From positions 11,290,589 through 11,354,588 of the forward strand of contig OX235268.1 of NCBI GenBank assembly GCA_944472135.2: DNA of 64,000 bases. Direction: 5' to 3'. This DNA comes from Trichobilharzia regenti. Taxonomy: Eukaryota > Platyhelminthes > Trematoda > Strigeidida > Schistosomatidae. Of the stretch, positions 35,720 through 48,199 are shown in pieces. Below the pieces are notes generated by a model. It was given only the letters and a program-made list of their open reading frames with translations, did no database searches and was not told where the DNA came from. The first letter of the stretch is position 1. The number at the start of each line of letters is the position of its first letter. The position numbers were made by a program, and so were the translations under genes.

Positions 35720-36555
35720 ATTTTCTTAGTCATCTGAATGTCTGAGAAAAATAGTAAGTTGTGAGGATCTAGGAAATGCTAGAAATCTGTTCAACGCTGT
35801 TGTATGTGACACACATACTTGAATACACGAAAACAGGATCAAAAACTTACGTCCTTTGTTATATAATTAAATTTAAAACACAGTAGTAACATTAGCATGA
35901 GATGTTTACATGGAAGAATGTATGAGTTTGCCTTATATGTAAACTTTAAAATCATTTGGATGCGCATAAACACATTGAGACTGCAGATAAGACAAACATT
36001 TGTGAAAAACTGAGACGCAACATGAGTTTCAGGGAATCATACAATAATCGATTAGTAATTTGTCTACGTAATAATGTTATTTCTAATGCCATGCTAACAC
36101 CAGTGCTTCAAGAGAATTTAATGCAATTTGATTTACCTGTGTACTGAGATTACTTTACGTCCTGAGCAAAATTTTGAATGCCTACATTCTGGGAAAGAAT
36201 AATAATACTGAAGCAGGGTGGATTTAGCGAAACCTAGTAATGCGCGGACTGAAATGACATCAGTTTTCCTCAAAACCGCATACAGTCTGGTACAAGTTTC
36301 AGTCTTTTATTTCAACTCCATGGATTCTGAAATACTTATCTACCGTGAAGTAATTCGGGAACTCCGTCAACATGACAAAATGAAGTACTGTATTTAGTAG
36401 CTGTATGGTGGTGATCCGTCTCTCGTGATTCACAACTAAAGTCAGTATGAAGCATTCATGACGAAGATAAGACAGTTCATCTGCTATCACGATTGATGTT
36501 CCTTAATTTGGTGGAGCAAATCATTAGACAGACGGGGGCATTCGATGATGAGGAT
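35720..36555. other. AT-rich stretch without recognised feature
   Basis: No motif or repeat seen. ORFs are 63 codons or shorter. Confidence 0.5.
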
Positions 36556-36559
36556 ACGT

Positions 36560-37260
36560 TGGACTGAAGTCTGAATGGATGATTTATATCATCCTGTCAT
36601 ACAAACTAAAGGCTGTTGATGCGAAAACCAACCAACTGAAAGGAAAAGCAGTGAAACCAGGAATTCGGGCAAACATAAGGAAGACAAAGATGATTCAGAT
36701 ACAAACACCAATCCTATAAAATGAGAGAAATCTTACGGAATCCATCTCTATTACTAACACAGATAGCATCTGATCAAATTTAAGCGACACTGATTCTGAT
36801 GTCAGATCCATGATTGAGAAAGCAATACTGACGTTCACTACTCAAAAATAAGTGAGGGGAACTACGTTAATAAACACGGTATATGATCCTTATATCCATC
36901 ACCAATATAAAGTCGTTTCTTTTAGGCGGTTCATAGATTTGGTGTCTACCTCACTTAAAGCATTCGCAACAGTTTACAAAGTATCATTGACTGTCGTGTT
37001 CACTCAAAATCGATGATCAGATGGAAGCATGAAGGAATAAGATATAAGGAAATCTAGCTACCAGAGAACTAACCGAGAAAGTATCGCCTAATAAAAATGC
37101 GGAATAAAATGAAGGTGGTTCAAACATGTGATGAAGAGGTTGTCAAGCGCATCACTGAAGTGATTCTCTAGTACAACTTAAAAACGAAGAGGAATATATC
37201 AGGCTAGAGCATGACATAGAAAAAGCTGTATGAGGAATAATTTGAAGCTCACTGACAAAG
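36560..37260 (+). pseudogene. Highly decayed RTE 3' region
   Basis: Plus-strand fragments in several frames read GIRANIRKTKMIQIQTP, then TDSDVRSMIEKAILTFTT. They resemble the post-RT region of RTE proteins (HVNIDKTEMMKI... then GGTDEDIKARIGKARQAF in the copy at 60960-61190). Stops are frequent and no RT catalytic motif remains. I base the call only on the order and spacing of two phrases. Confidence 0.4.
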
Positions 37261-37269
37261 TTGAATGTA

Positions 37270-40200
37270 GTTGTGGCGGTTTCAGGGCAGGCAAAACCAA
37301 CATTATGATATACATGAAATGATAAAATGTGATCCTAAATTTTCAACTTACCACATTCACCATCACGAATAAGGCACGAAATACAGATAAGAAGTAGTAT
37401 TTCTTTGTAGAAGTTCATTGTGATCAAAGTGTTCTCTAATTCTACGTTTCCTTATATACTGAAATTTGTTATTGTTTACAAGTCTTATCATCCATTACCA
37501 TGAAAGAAAATGTCTCCATTTCAACTTCAGAGTTGTTGTGGTACTTCAAAGAATATTTCTAATTGTTTTTTAGAACAACACATTTAAGCAAACAATATTG
37601 TTTTCATTTAGATCTCATCAGGTCTAACTCTTGTATATGTATGATTTTACAAATGAAATACAAATATAAACCAAACATGGTCTTTTGTTATTGTATTTTG
37701 GCGCACTTTTGACGCCATTCACTAGTTTTATCATCTAATTTGAAGTATTTTCAACTTTAGAATGGAGAAAAGAAAATAGAGTCTTCAGTGATTTTGTAAA
37801 CTAAGAAACGTATAATTAACATCTGTTTAACACTGAAGAATGTATAATTTCGTAAACGTATCTACTATTTCCATAAAATGTTGATTCTACATATCAGTTT
37901 ACTTGAGAAAACATGATTTGCAGAATGAGGTAAATTGGAACCAACTTATGAGAAGTGTGATTTTGTGGTTCGTATCATCTGCAAATGAATATGGCATCAT
38001 TTTACTTGAATCTCGAATCTGATTGAATGGCTTATCAGAAATAGAAATAAACGCAGCCATTTCTTCTGGGAAGCTATAATCCAACGACACCACCAATTAT
38101 TTCTACGCATCGTAATCTCAGGAACATGCATTTAGGCCAGCTGAATTTTGTGCTTACAATATATAAGGTTTATTCTATTAAATTTTATCGTATACGAGTT
38201 TCTAAATAGTCAGTCACGAAGACAACCATGTTCTTTATCGTATGTTTTCTGTGAAAACATGAACTCTAGCATGATGCACTATTCATCGAACCAGAATGCA
38301 TCAAAATGAAACTCATAAAGCGAGTACAATGCATAGCAGACATAAATTTATGATCTAAGCTTCTACGTTTTGTTCCTTTTACTCGTGTTGTCACTTGAAC
38401 ATTCAAAAATCAGAATAAACTCATTCCTTTCTGTTTCTTTAGTACAAACTACTTAAGGATGGGCTTTGTTAAAGTTCTCTAATATCAATGTCAGCTTACT
38501 CTCCTTCCCTGATAATAAACTAATATATTCAGATAGTAATCTGATCTGTTGTATGCAATAGGAAAAGAATAAGATTCCTGGAAATGAAAATGGAAGGGGG
38601 TGTGAACACCTAAGATGTACAACGTAAACACGAAACACACGTTTCTAAGGTGATTTGGCACACAATGGAAATCACTTTATGGCGTGATCATTCATAATCT
38701 TGTTATGAATATTGCTGTTTACTTCTAAATCACTTATGGATGTCTAGTAATTTCATAGGTAACAAAATAAACTGAAGAAAATTCATTTTATTATCTTAAG
38801 ATAAGCTGTGCATTTCCGTCATGTAAGTTGAAAAAACACACAATTTATATGCGTAAACAATGAACGTGTGGAGATAAACAATTTAATTTTCACTTACATT
38901 ACTGCCACACATTAACTAATATACTTGTTTTTTCCAAATCTAATGTAGATCATTGCATGACATAAAATACCTGTGTAGTGAAATGACAATACACAGAGTT
39001 AAGTTGTTCCACTCTGGTGTATCTATAACTTGTGTCTGTTCAACATGCTATATTTTTGCACTTAGTTTAGAATTCCATACTTGATCCAATCAAGGGAGTT
39101 TCAGGATGGTGAACGATTTTCAAAGCCTGGTGATAAGTGAAAATAAGCAACTGAATACGGAATATGGAGTGATGAGAGCATCCTTTTTCCTATGTGTGTG
39201 TCTTTGATTGGTCGTGTACACTTGCACTTCAGCGTCTTGAAATGCAAACAACAGGCTTTTCATTCTGCCTAAATATTGTGGCCATACCCACTGCAGAAGT
39301 TATTGTATTGGAGAAAAATTCTCTGTTGATCAATAATGTTTCCCTGGAGAGCTTAACGTTTTAGAAAATAAGGAGTTTTCAAAATGTTTTCTAATGACAT
39401 TGTTTTTATACGTACTTTTGACTGGAGGTAGTATCGAAACTGAGGATAATACCTCAATACAATGGCGGATAAATCTGTTGTCATATTTAACACTGCCACT
39501 TCATGATCTCAGGATGACGTACTAGTCTGTGAAGTCAATTGAATTTGAGATGCCAGACAACTAGCTTCGTTACGTAATCCTCCACAGTCTACAGCATATT
39601 CTATCCATGCTACAGGCGATAAATTGAGATGAAATTCGGATAGATTAACAACAGCAGTTTCCATCACGGAAACGTCTAAGCAGCTGCATAATGCGTTAAT
39701 CATGCGATTCAGTATTTTGGAGATGTTTTCTTGACGTGTTTCATTTACACTTTATATTGCCAGAGCATATGTTGTTTTTTGAAATGTAGCAGAAATTACT
39801 GTTAAGTCAATAGACGATAACTTATTCTTAATAAATGGTTGTCATTTATCTCGATGACTCATCATGTTGCCTCCGCAAATAAGCGTACTATAAATTTACT
39901 TTAGCAACTCGTTTCAAGCCACTTACTTCCAAAAGAGTATCCTCATTTTCTTTTTCAGTGCAATTTCGTCGTAATCAGCGTGTACTGGTCTTAAGAAGAC
40001 GTTCGCCTTAGGTTCTTGTTAGTTTCCTATATGACTCAACTAGTGTGACGATGGCAAAACCGGATTCGATTGTCTAAGTGACATCGTGGTGAGAGCTGTC
40101 TGCTGGCGAAAATTGTTAGACAGCAATTTATTTCCCATATCTTGGTCATGAGAAAAAACAAGAACAAAGACTAATTCAACAATTGATCACAGCGTACTTT

Positions 40201-40600
40201 GCGTGGGCGGATATGAATTGCAGGTGTATAGTCTGACCTTCAAAGAAATGGCCACAGAAAGGGGACAGAATAACTCTCAGCGAGAAGACAGCCAATCGGA
40301 AAACTCTGTTTCTCTGCTAATAATAACAAATAATAATGTGTATAATTCATAATTATCTCTTGATTTCCTCAATAAAAATTAGTCTAATATGTGTGTCTGT
40401 TTCGATCTTTGGTGTAGACTGAATTCTGAGGCAAGCTTGTAATGTGGTCGAAACATTCGGTAGTTTCATATCATGAGGCACTGTCATGTGGCAATCGCCA
40501 ACAAGAACCATCTGCAACCATTTAAGAACTTATGACCATCTTAAAATTTTAACTGCTTCACCAGTTGTTGCAGTGAGAAACGTAATCACTGTGCTACAGT
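37270..40600. other. AT-rich stretch without recognised feature
   Basis: No coding motif found in about 3.3 kb. The part at 40200-40345 ends in an AATAATAACAAATAATAAT tract like a retroposon tail, but no element body could be identified. Confidence 0.5.
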
Positions 40601-40611
40601 AGATAAATCAA

Positions 40612-40810
40612 GAGCGCGAATAATTCAGTGGTAACCTCTCTGAACTCAGTGCTTCGTGGCACAAGTTTGAATTTTCGGAAGCGACATGAGTTCCCCCAGC
40701 TACGCATTTCTAGCGAGTGCAAACTAGCAAGAAACCTAGGTCTAAATCTTCCTGACTATTGTCTTCAACAATTCACAGTGCATTGTGATGGTGAGCAGCC
40801 TTGAATGGTG
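40612..40810 (+). mobile_element. SINE with hammerhead-like segment
   Basis: TTCAGTGGTAACCTCTCTGA and AAGTTTGAATTTTCGG match the tRNA-like head of the SINE at 31815. At 40710 the core-like CTAGCGA precedes GTGC (40717-40720), a loop AAACTA, GCAA, GAAAC (40731-40735) and GTC (40740-40742). Two core positions differ from CTGANGA and stem II has one mismatch. It is a separate dispersed copy of the family found in the 31-35 kb array. Confidence 0.55.
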
Positions 40811-40902
40811 GCCAAATATTATACTGCTTTGGAATACATTTATTAACACCTTAAACTCTGCTGATGTGATGAGCCAGAATCCTAACGTTTCAATCACAAT
40901 AT

Positions 40903-40917
40903 ATATATATATAACAA
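40903..40917. repeat. Short (AT)n tract
   Basis: About seven AT units. Confidence 0.85.
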
Positions 40918-40939
40918 AGAAGTACAAGATTTAAAAGAG

Positions 40940-41295
40940 GGTAACTGCTGACGAATGGAAATACCGACGTGCGAGACCTGAAGTGGCAACATCCAAAATC
41001 ATGAACGGTGATATGAATGGCGAACTGAGAACAGAAAACAGAGGAGAAACCATAACCAGTCAAGAGTTACTCTGTAGAATTAATGAGAGCAGAGAAATCT
41101 GCACGAACCTCTGGGCCTTCCCTTAGTCGGTGAATGAAGGCAACGTGGAAAGGCACAAAAATATACTGAAGGTCAACTGGCTTTCACAAGGAAGATATCT
41201 ATGCTAATGCTGTCAGTGAAAGACGGTAGAGATTACCTAACTACTCAAGAGGTGGGACAGAGAAAACCCTTGCTGTCATGATTCTGACAAAAAAT
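40940..41295 (+). pseudogene. RTE endonuclease fragment, plus strand
   Basis: Reads IMNGDMNGELRTENRG then INESREICTNLWAF (about 40998-41135). This matches ILMGDMNAKLGPDNTG and MNENGELFADFCAF of the APE domain in the intact RTE copy (59170-59290). The catalytic GD.N is kept. Stops follow. It is oriented opposite to the neighbouring fragment at 41310-41660. Confidence 0.55.
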
Positions 41296-41309
41296 TTGTT
41301 CCGATCACA

Positions 41310-41660
41310 TTAGGATTTCGGTTGTACTGAAATCATCATAGCCACTCCCTCAATGTGCCCGTGGTTACCTTCTGAGTGACTGAAATAGATTATTGACTCT
41401 CTCATTGACAATGTTGTGAATCCACATCCATTCCATCTGCTTTCGCAGATTCCAAGTACTTCTGTGCTATAATTCCGCATTTAGTTAGATACCTGGGCAG
41501 CCTTCCCAGTCTCGTACATTGTGCGGACATTCCACATACACATTCCTACGCTTGCTTTCATCGAGAGAAGGTAAATCGGGTGACTGGCTTCCTGAAGGCT
41601 TTCACTAGACCGAGTCATTTTGCCTATCCGATTCGAGCGAAGAATAGAATTTTTACTTGA
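41310..41660 (-). pseudogene. RTE N-terminal endonuclease fragment, minus strand
   Basis: The minus strand gives MWNVRTMYETGKAAQV (about 41545-41498), then LGICESRWNGCG, then HIEGVAMMIS. These are the first motifs of the APE domain: the Asn of WNVRT and the catalytic Glu of the E(T/S).W box. They are exactly the motifs missing from the 5'-truncated RTE copy at 59034. One stop interrupts. Together with the plus-strand piece next to it, this looks like a single insertion whose 5' part is inverted. Confidence 0.6.
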
Positions 41661-41669
41661 AGTTTTTGA

Positions 41670-41795
41670 ATTTTAAATATATTTTCTGTGTTGTTAATCA
41701 TCTAGCGGTTTGACAGATTTAGTGGTATGGATTGCTAGCCACATGCCCGAACCTCCCTCTTTAACCTAGCTTAAAACCGGCTAGGAAACAAAACA
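41670..41795 (-). mobile_element. SINE body fragment
   Basis: On the minus strand it reads TTAAAGAGGGAGGTTCGGGC and ATGTGGCTAGCAATCC, as in the SINE at 23432-23670 (TTAAAGAGGGAAGGTTGGGC). Head and tail are poorly preserved. Confidence 0.6.
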
Positions 41796-42159
41796 GCTAC
41801 CCAACTGGCCGCGGTTTAGTGCATAAATTATTTCCGCAAAATATAGGATTATTAAATATTTCAAAGATTCTTATTGAATCGAAGACTGGAAATTTCGTTA
41901 CTGAAAGCGACATTAGACTGTAGGTGAAGTATTGAATTATTAACGCGATAAAATTGTTGCACACGGATTTCTCATAATTAAAGTAACTCATGTGAGAAAA
42001 TTATTCAGTTTTATTATGAGATTGAAACGTGTTAAACTGAAAAGTCAAGAAACGTGAGAAGACGAGAAAACACGCCACCAAAGTGATGAAGAAAAAATTT
42101 TAGCAAAACAGATATCCTTAATTCGTGCGACGGTCTAAAGATGAATGAGTGGTTATCCA

Positions 42160-42395
42160 GGATCTCCTCAGATATGTTTCTTCAACCATATCTCTGTCCG
42201 TTTTGTCACCTCTTAAAGCTTCATTTTTTCAAATGTATTCCTATGACTATTCCGTGCATGATCAGATACATTACGCGATTCAGATAAATTACGTCTTCTC
42301 ATTGCTTTGTGAAAATGAATAAAGCGGACTGTTTCCTATCCTAAGGTTTCACATTGGAAAGAATAGTGGAACTCTCGTTATTGCAAACACTGTTT
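42160..42395 (+). repeat. Dispersed duplicate, copy 1
   Basis: About 230 bp, including GTCACCTCTTAAAGCTTCAT and GAATAAAGCGGACTGTTTCC, closely matches 46270-46500. Identity is not known. Confidence 0.85.
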
Positions 42396-43059
42396 GCCTA
42401 TAGATCAAGTACCGTAACACAAAGTCGATACACTCAAAATTGAAGCATTTATTCTCACTGTGTTTTCAGTTTTGAGTAAATTGCTGTAATATTTACAATG
42501 ATTCCATTAAACATCACAGTCTTATACCGAGATGCTTGAAAATGTGCGAACACATGCCACAAACTGTGATGAATTTAGGGCTACAGAAATACACTCAACT
42601 ACCTCAGAGTACTAGGCTGTAGAGTGGCGAGTGCAGTAATGTCTATTCTCCAATATGTATTAATATATGGCAATAAACACAAGTCTAGGGGAATCATATT
42701 CAATGAAAATCAGTGATTTAGCACAATTTGTTTTTTGAAGGCAGCCCCAGCCTTATCGCCTGCTCCTAATCATATCAGAGCTAGAATGCATCTAAGGATA
42801 TACAATATAGGAGGCGAATATCCCGGGTGAATACACGAGACATACTCAGTCGAAATTAAAGCTTGAATGTGATTTTAGTGTAAAAATATAAATCTTTTTC
42901 TGCCTATGTAAATTAGCAATGCGTGTAAAATTTACTTGTTTACATTTTTTAATCACAATATTGACAGTGATATTGTCATAATCGGATTCATAATATGCAT
43001 GAAGTCGCCTGAGAACTAGGTGTTGTTATGTTTAACATGTTTTGTTTTTGTCTTCATAT

Positions 43060-43220
43060 CTCATCACATCACGTGTCAAAAAGGCCAACTTTTTGTTTCT
43101 TGCTATGGAGAAAAGTTTTGTTCAGGTAGTAGTGAAGAGATTGATAAAGACATGACGTGGCACACGTGCAGTAGATGGAAGGGTTATTATTAGATTGAAA
43201 ATGGAATTGTCAGTCTCCCT
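43060..43220 (+). repeat. Dispersed duplicate of 47665-47830, diverged
   Basis: AGTGAAGAGATTGATAAAGA then CGTGGCACACGTGCAG matches AGTGAAGAGATGGATAATGA then GCGTTGCACACTTACAC at 47750. It lies on the same side of the 42.2/46.3 kb duplicate, so one larger duplication with indels is likely. Confidence 0.5.
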
Positions 43221-43224
43221 TCTT

Positions 43225-46200
43225 ACTTATAAAATTAAGATGTTTACGGGATGGAGCAAATATCATAATTAATGGCGCAGTTAACAATCATATAGTCATA
43301 TACTAGTGCATATTACTAAGACAACGACGTAAGAGAACCTTGTATCGAGTTTTCGGTTTTGCCACTGTCCACCTTTAAAAATGATGCATTGTAATTATTT
43401 TATATTGTCACGATATTCTAATCTCAGTATTAGTGAAATTTTGAAGTTAAACTTGTATTAGTGATATGTGGCCTATGATGAAGAAAAGTAATTATTCTTT
43501 CTATTATATTACAGTATTAAGTCTACCTGAGTCAATCATTCACAACGTTGGTTACGAAGAAACCATGACTGATATACTTCCCTCTGTTTTATAAAAAAGC
43601 AGTTGAGGAGACTGAGACAGTATCGAAAGTATAAAAATGGAATACGTTAAGGTCAACTGTGTGATTTCTAATCAAGTCATCCAAAATAATACCTCACTCG
43701 AAAAATATCCCGTAGTATTAGAAGAGGTGAGTAACACTACTAAATTAACAGGTAGTTTCTGGCTATTTTGGTTATATTCTTTGTGATTCTTGGATACTTC
43801 TTAGGGTTGATTTTGGTTAGATAATTTTGCTTAACACCACTTGCTCTTCATTCGAGAACCTATCGGATCCGTATAGCTTTCCAACGGAACTTTTAAAGTA
43901 ATTTCGCATTTGATTTATTATGATGGTGACTAGAACCAAGGATGTTACTGAAAAGATTCGTCCAGGTATACAGCCGAACATGAATACTAAATTCATGCTT
44001 TCAGAACATAACAAGTCGGTTTTGGTCTTCACATGCACTGCAATATTCTAATAATTCTGAAGGCAGCTAACCGCCCAAATCTGCTCTTTATTTTGAGGAA
44101 AATGAGATAAAATGAGACATCCAATTTCTCCATGATTTAGAAGAATGATGGACTGATTTAATACTTATTAAGTTGACTTACCAGTGACTGGTGCCTAGTC
44201 ATTTATTTACATTGCTTAGACGAATTTGAGCTCTCTTTCCTTTGACCTCAACTGGAAATAACATCCATGCATTTTGTGATGCACCTGTTCATGAAGACTA
44301 CAACCGCTCCGCCTACAATCACAAAAAACCAGGGTTGTAATTGATACCACTGGAACAATTAAGGGGAGAATATTATACGCTGGCCCAAGAAGTCGTGCAA
44401 TCTGTATTGACAGATTACACAGACATACTATTTGGAAGCTGTGTGGAGACTACGTACTGCTACCTTCACAAATTTCTTCGATCCCCTAAATGTTATCTAC
44501 GGAAAGAAGTGCATTTGAAGAAGGAGACTAGATTTCTACATATCATTAGATTGGATGAAATCTGAAGATGAGAACTAAGTCCATCAATAAGGAAAGTGTG
44601 AAGTGAGTGCAAGCGTGATGTACCCTATCCTTTTGAAAGGAGATGAACGTGGATAATGTGACGCAGTGAAACAAGCAATGGAAGTTTTAAGGGACTTTAT
44701 AAGGGACATTTACTGATCCAAAAGTATTACTGTATATCACTGTGAGAATGTATCAATATAAATTCCACCCACAATCACATTATATTTTAGCACAGTGCAC
44801 AAGTTCTATTCTTATGTCAAACTTGTAAGGACATTGTGACTAATGAATCAGACATTATTATTCCGAAATCAATTTTCGTATTTCACATATATATCTAGAA
44901 ATCGGCTATTGTGACCGCCAGCTGGAATACTGGAATTATTCGTCAGAATGTATCACAAAACATGGAAACAATGATTGTTCACCTGCTTCTTATGACTCGT
45001 GAACAATTTTAATAGAAAAGAAAGTGCTTATTAAATGCCGTATTTAATCGTTTTTCTCATTTCAAATTTCTTCGTATTTTTCGAAATACGAAAAATTTCA
45101 TTCCATATTGTTGTGTATAGAAGTCATTGTGCGAGTGAACCCGGAAACCTATGAATACTGAGTTGAAGATTCAACACTGCCTGCCTTCGTCAACACAATC
45201 TTAACTTCATGTCAGCCTATGCAATGTATACTGAACTGATTAATTAGAATCTATTCAAATGATGAATAACGTTCAACAGTTTCTTCAACAAAGATTTGAT
45301 TTAAATCCAAATGTTTCCTTTTCATCAGTGAAAGTGCGAAGTTCGCACTGAAGAGGATGGATACACAAAATCATTAAAACTACGGAGCTCGTAATTCCCA
45401 GATTAGTACTGAGGTGAGAATAAGCGTTTAGTGAGCCACATTTCAATTGACTAAGTAGGTGAATACAGAAGAAACATAGGTTGAAGTGGTGGTCCAGACA
45501 GAAATGATATGAATCATGGCTATCATGCTGTTACTTATTCGTAATTAAATCAGATGGATGGAAAATGGTATCCATATACAAATATGATGTTCTGGATGAA
45601 ATCGTTATCGAAAGAATTGCAACACGGTCTATTTAGTTCTATTACGAATGATTTGTGATCTACAGTTCTTTACTAATTTTGCAAGTGTGTCAGCTGATAC
45701 TGGTTGATATCTTTTAATGAATTAGAGAATATCTGCATCTGTAGAATGTTACATTCAAGGGTGGTTTGAACTTCTTAAATGTTAGAGCTTCCAGAATATT
45801 CAGAATGCATCCCAAATAAGTTATATAGATAGGTGAACATACGTTGAACTGTTCTCAAGAGCCTGAGTGAAATTCCATTTCGAAGAATCCAAGGCATATG
45901 CACTGAAGATACATTCAAAGATGAAGACGGTAAACTGACAAGAATCCTGGTCGAGAACATTTATGCAAAGTTCTTATGCAGGAATAAAATGATCAGAACA
46001 ACATGTTCCAAAACTTTCATACGGAGTAGCTTGGTTCATGTGTATATCTATGAGATGATTAACATAATAAATCGGCCTTAGTGAACTTATCTATTTAGGG
46101 TGTTTTCTGAAGGTTGTGCAAGCTCTATAATTTAGGAAGTTCAAACCAACTCAATGCGTTCAAAACAATTCAGACTAATATCAAACCTTCCTTTACATTG

Positions 46201-46265
46201 TTCATTTTGATTTCAGGCGACATGTCCTACTACCTACTTTCATTGGTCTGTCGGTCTCGATTTAT
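43225..46265. other. Stretch without recognised gene
   Basis: ORFs of 61-74 codons, none with a motif. The segment around 44280-44640 is slightly GC-richer and may be an old repeat, but I cannot identify it. Confidence 0.45.
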
Positions 46266-46269
46266 TTTT

Positions 46270-46500
46270 CGCCTCCGATATGTTTCTTCAAACATACCTC
46301 TGTCTGTTTTGTCACCTCTTAAAGCTTCATTTTTTCAAATATATTCCTATGACTATTCCTCGAATGATCAGATACATTATGCGATTCAGATAAAATACGT
46401 CTTATCATTGCTTTGTGAAAATGAATAAAGCGGACTGTTTCCTATCCTAAGGTTTCACATTGAAAAGAATAGTTAAACTCTCGCTACTGCAAACACTGAT
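46270..46500 (+). repeat. Dispersed duplicate, copy 2
   Basis: Partner of 42160-42395. It produces part of a 104-codon ORF starting at 46114, but the same region in the partner is not open over that length. I therefore do not treat it as coding. Confidence 0.85.
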
Positions 46501-46719
46501 CAAGTACACAGATCAAGTACATTATTCAGTTTCTGTTGGGTTTCAGCTGTTAAACACGTGAATAGACGCTTTCACGGAAAATGAAATGACTGGCTGACTG
46601 ACTGACTGAAATGTTTTCTCAGATAATTCATGGACTCCAAAAAGGCTTAAGACGTGAACAGTTATTGATTCACTACATAGTAGTGATTATCTCTCTCATC
46701 CTTTAATGGAATAGCTGCA

Positions 46720-47151
46720 TTGATGATCAGTGTGAATATTATGCAAATCCGAAAACTAGTAATATTTAAACCAGCTGCTCTGGTTTTATTTTACTACGAC
46801 GTTGGTCATACATTGTCATGCCATGGTTTTGATTATTCTAGTGAATATAAGCTGTTCGCCACTCAAGAAGTCGTTCATTTGGAAATCATCCTAAAATCTG
46901 TTTCTCGTATTTTTCGAAGCAACTCTAGTATGAATCAGTTTCAAGTGAATATCAATCACCGACAGAATCCATCAGTTCATTCCCAAAGACATATTATTTC
47001 AAACAAAGTCCATTCATTGTATCTCGCAGTTTATCAACGAAATATTACAGATATGAGACCTACCGAGGAAATTTTTCATAATTTCAAAGAAACAGACATT
47101 CGAGTGAATGTAGATCGTGATACCTGCGAAAATGGGAGTGAAAACCACTAA
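46720..47151 (+). CDS. Unidentified 143-codon ORF
   Basis: The longest ORF in the window outside mobile elements. The start context is unremarkable, with an in-frame Met pair at the beginning. The first third is hydrophobic (KLVIFKPAALVLFYYDVG) and the rest is polar with many His, Asn and Arg. It shows no signal peptide with clear cleavage site and no recognised domain. It sits between the two halves of a local duplication (42.2/46.3 and 43.1/47.7 kb) and is absent from the first copy. An ORF this long in such AT-rich DNA is uncommon but can occur by chance across a 64-kb window. It could be a genuine exon or small gene. Confidence 0.25.
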   Translation: MMISVNIMQIRKLVIFKPAALVLFYYDVGHTLSCHGFDYSSEYKLFATQEVVHLEIILKSVSRIFRSNSSMNQFQVNINHRQNPSVHSQRHIISNKVHSLYLAVYQRNITDMRPTEEIFHNFKETDIRVNVDRDTCENGSENH

Positions 47152-47664
47152 ATTTGATGAAGTAATAGTTTGAGATATCAAATTATCTTTTCTACCATGC
47201 TGGTCTAAAGATTCACGAGTGGTTGTCCAGAAAACATAAAGATTAAGTTGAAGTGGGAAGTGTGTGTGTTAAAGTGAATACAAAATGGTTCTTCTGAATA
47301 CACATATTACTTCTGCATATACAATTCAGTTGCTCACACGTTGTTTCACACATATCGATATTCATTCATATATATTTTTCACTGAGTACGCCTTCATTTC
47401 TGCTGGAGAAACAAACAATGCACAGATAATTTTGAGATGATAGAAGCCCAATTTACAAGTACATTTCAAATCAGTGGAAACATTAGAAGGATTTGAGAGA
47501 AAATAAATCTGTCATTATGCGTATGTACATTGACAATACATATAGAATTTATCTCCTAAGCTACTAAGTATCAATAAATTCGAAATAACAAAGTCGTGAT
47601 CTGACACATAATACCAATGTTTTTGTCTGAGAAATCGGTCTTGTTTGTCGACAGTGTTTAGTGT

Positions 47665-47830
47665 TTGTGCTCTTATCTCACTACTTTCATGCATCAACGA
47701 AGTCAACAATTTGTCTGTTGTTGTCTAGAAAAGCAGTGTGAAGATAATAGTGAAGAGATGGATAATGAATGGGCGTTGCACACTTACACCAGATCAAGGC
47801 CTCAGAATGATTCAAGGGAACATGAAATTG
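47665..47830 (+). repeat. Dispersed duplicate of 43060-43220
   Basis: See the partner entry. The shared blocks are CAACTTTTTGT/CAATTTGTCTGT and GTGAAGAGAT.GATAA. Confidence 0.5.
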
Positions 47831-48199
47831 TTTATGCCTGCATTTTCAAAATGTGAGATTTTCGTATGAAGATGTAGACATTGCTAATTGCGCCCAATAT
47901 CAGACCAGCACTATGGGAGAAATGCGCTCGCCACGTCGAGTGTTTGTTTCTGTATATCTCTGCATTATTCATTCCAGAACTCTGGCTAATTGACATTGTC
48001 GAGATGATATTATACGGATGACAATGAAGACTTCAAGCTGTTGTATTTCTGATGGTAATCCACTCTTGATCAGCGTAACTCATCTTTTTCTTTTTTAGCC
48101 TAATTTATTAGGTGTTCTGCGTACAACTAATCGTACCATCTTTCTCTGTCTTATATATATTCCGTACTGGTATATTGTGTGTCTTTGAGCTGCGGTTCT

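Noticed and set aside
46114..46428. 104-codon ORF as a gene
   Set aside because: Most of it is duplicated at 42.2 kb, where the frame is not kept open.
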